In this document: positions 61,726 through 64,000 of the stretch, one piece after another
Position numbering within the stretch: the first letter of the stretch is position 1
How the letters are laid out: every line of letters starts with the position of its first letter
NCBI RefSeq assembly: GCF_037026715.1
Contig: NZ_JBANCG010000011.1
Span: 72,621-136,620, forward strand
Length of the DNA: 64,000 nt
From: Breoghania sp037026715
GTDB lineage: Bacteria > Pseudomonadota > Alphaproteobacteria > Rhizobiales > Stappiaceae
Reading direction: 5' to 3'
Program-made: the position numbers and the translations under genes
The notes under the pieces: model-generated
What the model saw: only the letters and a program-made list of their open reading frames with translations
What the model was told of the DNA's origin: nothing
The model's database searches: none

Positions 61726-64000
61726 TCACTCCACCGCGTTTTCAAGCGCGGGTCTGACCTTTGTGTTCAGCAGAGTACGCGCGCCGGGCAGAGTGCCGCC
61801 GGGCACAAGGCGAAGCATCGCCTTCGCGCCGTGCCTGTCGACCTCGCCCCTTGCCACCTGTGAGGCGATCGTCACCAGATCCTGGACGAGCCCGACGCTC
61901 GGCCCAAAAAGGGCGCCCATCCAGTTGCGCGAGGCGTAGCGCGAAACCGTGCCGCCGGTATCGCGATCGCCGGCCATCGTCTGCAAAGCCGACGTAATGG
62001 TGACGGGCACCGGCCCCACATGACTCACGCCGATCTTGTCCATGGTGTTGGAGATCTGAAACGGGATCGCCAGCAGCCCGGAGCGATCGAGGCCGTTGGC
62101 GATCCACTCGCCGGGATTGTCCAGAAGCCGCTCTGCCCGGTCGTCGTCGCCGCGCTCCTTGTACTTCGCCCACGATACGAGCATGCCCAGCGCGGTCGAA
62201 AACACCATCTGTTCGGCCAGCCGGTGCGGGCGCTCCTGCAAGCCGGCAATCAACACGCGCTGGTGACTGGCAAGCGCAAACGACTGAAACTGCGTGACGA
62301 CCTTGCCCCAGTTGGAATGCGTCCACAGAGGCGTATCGGCCACGCCTTTCGTGACGATCGTCCGGTCAACATCCTTGTTCAACGCCGCCGCGAAGGCCCG
62401 GCGCGCGATATCGTCGTCCCACGCTTCGACATTGGCGCCATAGACGTTTTTCTCCCGCACGCCGTGGGTACGGAATTGCGCGGCAATGCGCCGCATCATC
62501 CCGTCATCGAAGCCCAGATAGGCCATGTAGGCCCGCTCTTCTCTCGACATGGCGCCGGGGCGGAGCGCGTTCCGCATGATCCGGTTTTGCGTCATCACCG
62601 CCGCCATGGTTTTCATGGTGTCGTTCCACGCGCCCAGAAACGTCAGACGGGAAAACACGTTGGAGGAATTGGAGAGAAACCGCTCGAAGGTGGAGCCATA
62701 GGCATATGGGTCCGTCAGCTCCGCCAACTGTGCAAGCCGGCTCTGCAGCACGGTTTCCGTAACCGCCCCGAGAGCCCGCGCATCGGCCCGGGAGATCTTC
62801 GCCGCCCTGAGCCGCGAGACGAGAATGGGGAGGCCGTCGCGCATCGTCGCACGCACACCGTGCACGGCAACCGAACGTGACAGATCCGAAAGGCTGGAGA
62901 GCGCCACGCCGCCCAAGAGCCGCATGTAGTTGAACGTCAATGCAGCCCGCGTCAGCCTCCCCCAGTTGGAATTCTGTTCGGCCGAACGATATGTGCCCCG
63001 GATCATGTCACGGAACGCCGAGAGGTTGACCTTGTCCCGCTCGAAGGCCTTCTTCAGGCTCTTGCGCTCTCGTTCCGTTTTGGCCGCATCGAGCTTCTGG
63101 TGATACTCGTCGTCCAGCGCCTTGAACTGGTCGCGCATGTCGGCCCGGCCGAATTTCGCGGTCAGTTCCACCTCGGCGCCGGCCGTGCGCGCATACTGGC
63201 GCGTGATGGCTTCCATGTCGCTGACAAGGAAGTCTTCCAGTTCCACATCCGGAATATGGAGCGTGCGCCCCTTAAGCGGCCCCCGCGTTGCCGGCGTCAG
63301 CCATTGCGGCATATCCCCCTGACCGTTGCCCGTGACGTTGTCGTAAACCGAGTTGACGATCTCGTTCACGTAGTCGTTGAAGTCCTCCGGCGAAATGAAA
63401 TCCGGGGCGTCCGCGGCCCCCTTGGGCAGAGACGGCTTCAGCTCCTCGCCCTTGTTGACGGTCCGCGCGATGCGGATTGCCTCCTGCCGGTCCTGCGCCT
63501 TGCGCACGGCATCGGAGACATGCCTTCGCACGATCGCCTTGAACTCTGACGCGCGGGCGATGATCTTTGGCCGGTCATAGACACGCGTCACGTAACTCAG
63601 AGCGGTGTCGAGGTGCAGGTCGTCGGGCAGGATGCGCAGTTCCTGCATGCGTTTCAGAAGGGGATCAAAGATCTTCTGACGCGCCAGTTGCGCCGCTTCG
63701 CTCACGAACTCGTTGCCGTCCGGGTCCACATCCCCGCGCCGGGCGGCATGGGCAACGGCCTCCGTGAACGCACGGCGGCGCCCCTTCCATTTCCCCGCTT
63801 TGCGCGCCGCGCGATAGAGCTTCTTTTCCCCGCGCAGATATTGGGCAACCGCGCCGCGCTCGTAATATTTGACCAGGTTCTCGACACTCGCCCCCGTGGA
63901 CGAGGCATCGCCGCCGTGCGTCAGGTCACTGCCGAGCGACCGGCCTTCCATGTTCATCCTCGTGTAGATGGGATTGTCCACGAGGCGGGCATAGGTCGCC
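61726..64000 (-). CDS. Large phage virion protein (partial, start beyond window)
   Basis: At least 758 residues; the frame is open to the window edge (upstream codons read ATYARLVDNPIYTRMN), so the N-terminus lies outside. Long helical, charged, without a catalytic motif that I recognise. It resembles the big internal or DNA-ejection proteins of podovirus-like phages. TTA-like C-terminal part: PVPVTITSALQTMAGDRDTG. Function by place and size only. Confidence 0.6.
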   Translation of the reverse strand, partial: ATYARLVDNPIYTRMNMEGRSLGSDLTHGGDASSTGASVENLVKYYERGAVAQYLRGEKKLYRAARKAGKWKGRRRAFTEAVAHAARRGDVDPDGNEFVSEAAQLARQKIFDPLLKRMQELRILPDDLHLDTALSYVTRVYDRPKIIARASEFKAIVRRHVSDAVRKAQDRQEAIRIARTVNKGEELKPSLPKGAADAPDFISPEDFNDYVNEIVNSVYDNVTGNGQGDMPQWLTPATRGPLKGRTLHIPDVELEDFLVSDMEAITRQYARTAGAEVELTAKFGRADMRDQFKALDDEYHQKLDAAKTERERKSLKKAFERDKVNLSAFRDMIRGTYRSAEQNSNWGRLTRAALTFNYMRLLGGVALSSLSDLSRSVAVHGVRATMRDGLPILVSRLRAAKISRADARALGAVTETVLQSRLAQLAELTDPYAYGSTFERFLSNSSNVFSRLTFLGAWNDTMKTMAAVMTQNRIMRNALRPGAMSREERAYMAYLGFDDGMMRRIAAQFRTHGVREKNVYGANVEAWDDDIARRAFAAALNKDVDRTIVTKGVADTPLWTHSNWGKVVTQFQSFALASHQRVLIAGLQERPHRLAEQMVFSTALGMLVSWAKYKERGDDDRAERLLDNPGEWIANGLDRSGLLAIPFQISNTMDKIGVSHVGPVPVTITSALQTMAGDRDTGGTVSRYASRNWMGALFGPSVGLVQDLVTIASQVARGEVDRHGAKAMLRLVPGGTLPGARTLLNTKVRPALENAVE

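Overview
The window is GC-rich, dense in alphaproteobacterial gene families and most like a marine or soil member of the Hyphomicrobiales (Rhizobiales). The evidence is the codon use, the Tat- and Sec-exported ABC solute receptors, the FnrN/FixK-type regulator, the CydABX-CydDC set and the typical intergenic palindromes. The genus cannot be fixed from sequence alone.

Layout. 1-2690: an amino-acid ABC importer (ATPase cut by the window edge, permease, receptor). 3182-7602: a Tat-exported flavin amine oxidase, then a Tat-exported PhlG-like C-C hydrolase divergent from a LysR regulator. 7674-7859: a tRNA-like RNA gene with a 118-nt D-loop. 8112-21848: the highlight, a two-sided biosynthetic cluster. 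The minus arm holds a small ORF with an ideal ribosome site, a divergent leucyl-tRNA synthetase paralogue and a stand-alone adenylation domain. The plus arm holds a carrier protein, a SyrB2-type non-heme iron halogenase, two type II thioesterases, an RraA-like aldolase, a branched-chain aminotransferase, a truncated 2-isopropylmalate synthase and a flavin monooxygenase. 22069-33620: an RpiR regulator, a molybdopterin S/N-oxide-type reductase, a peptide-type ABC importer and two glycerophosphodiesterases. 33814-43889: octaheme cytochrome c plus membrane cytochrome b, a Crp/Fnr regulator, CydCD and cytochrome bd (CydAB with a small CydX). 44000-55923: accessory chromosomal genes (universal stress protein, SulP transporter, GST, a frameshifted quinone oxidoreductase, LysR pairs, SDR, cupin, phytase-like esterase, amidase). 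56177-64000: the edge of a prophage integrated in a tRNA-Val gene, with a toxin-antitoxin remnant, lysis genes, tail fibre, HigBA and a large virion protein.

How the cluster probably works (inference). Isopropylmalate synthase without its regulatory domain and the aminotransferase would supply a leucine-like amino acid. The adenylation domain would load it on the carrier protein, the halogenase would chlorinate an unactivated carbon while it is tethered, and a thioesterase would release the free halogenated amino acid. The LeuRS paralogue, whose editing site and C-terminal tRNA-binding domain are degenerate or missing, would then be a self-protection factor or an unusual biosynthetic enzyme. 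No such combination is known to me by name. The neighbouring tRNA-like gene makes a tRNA-dependent step worth considering, but nothing in the sequence proves a link.
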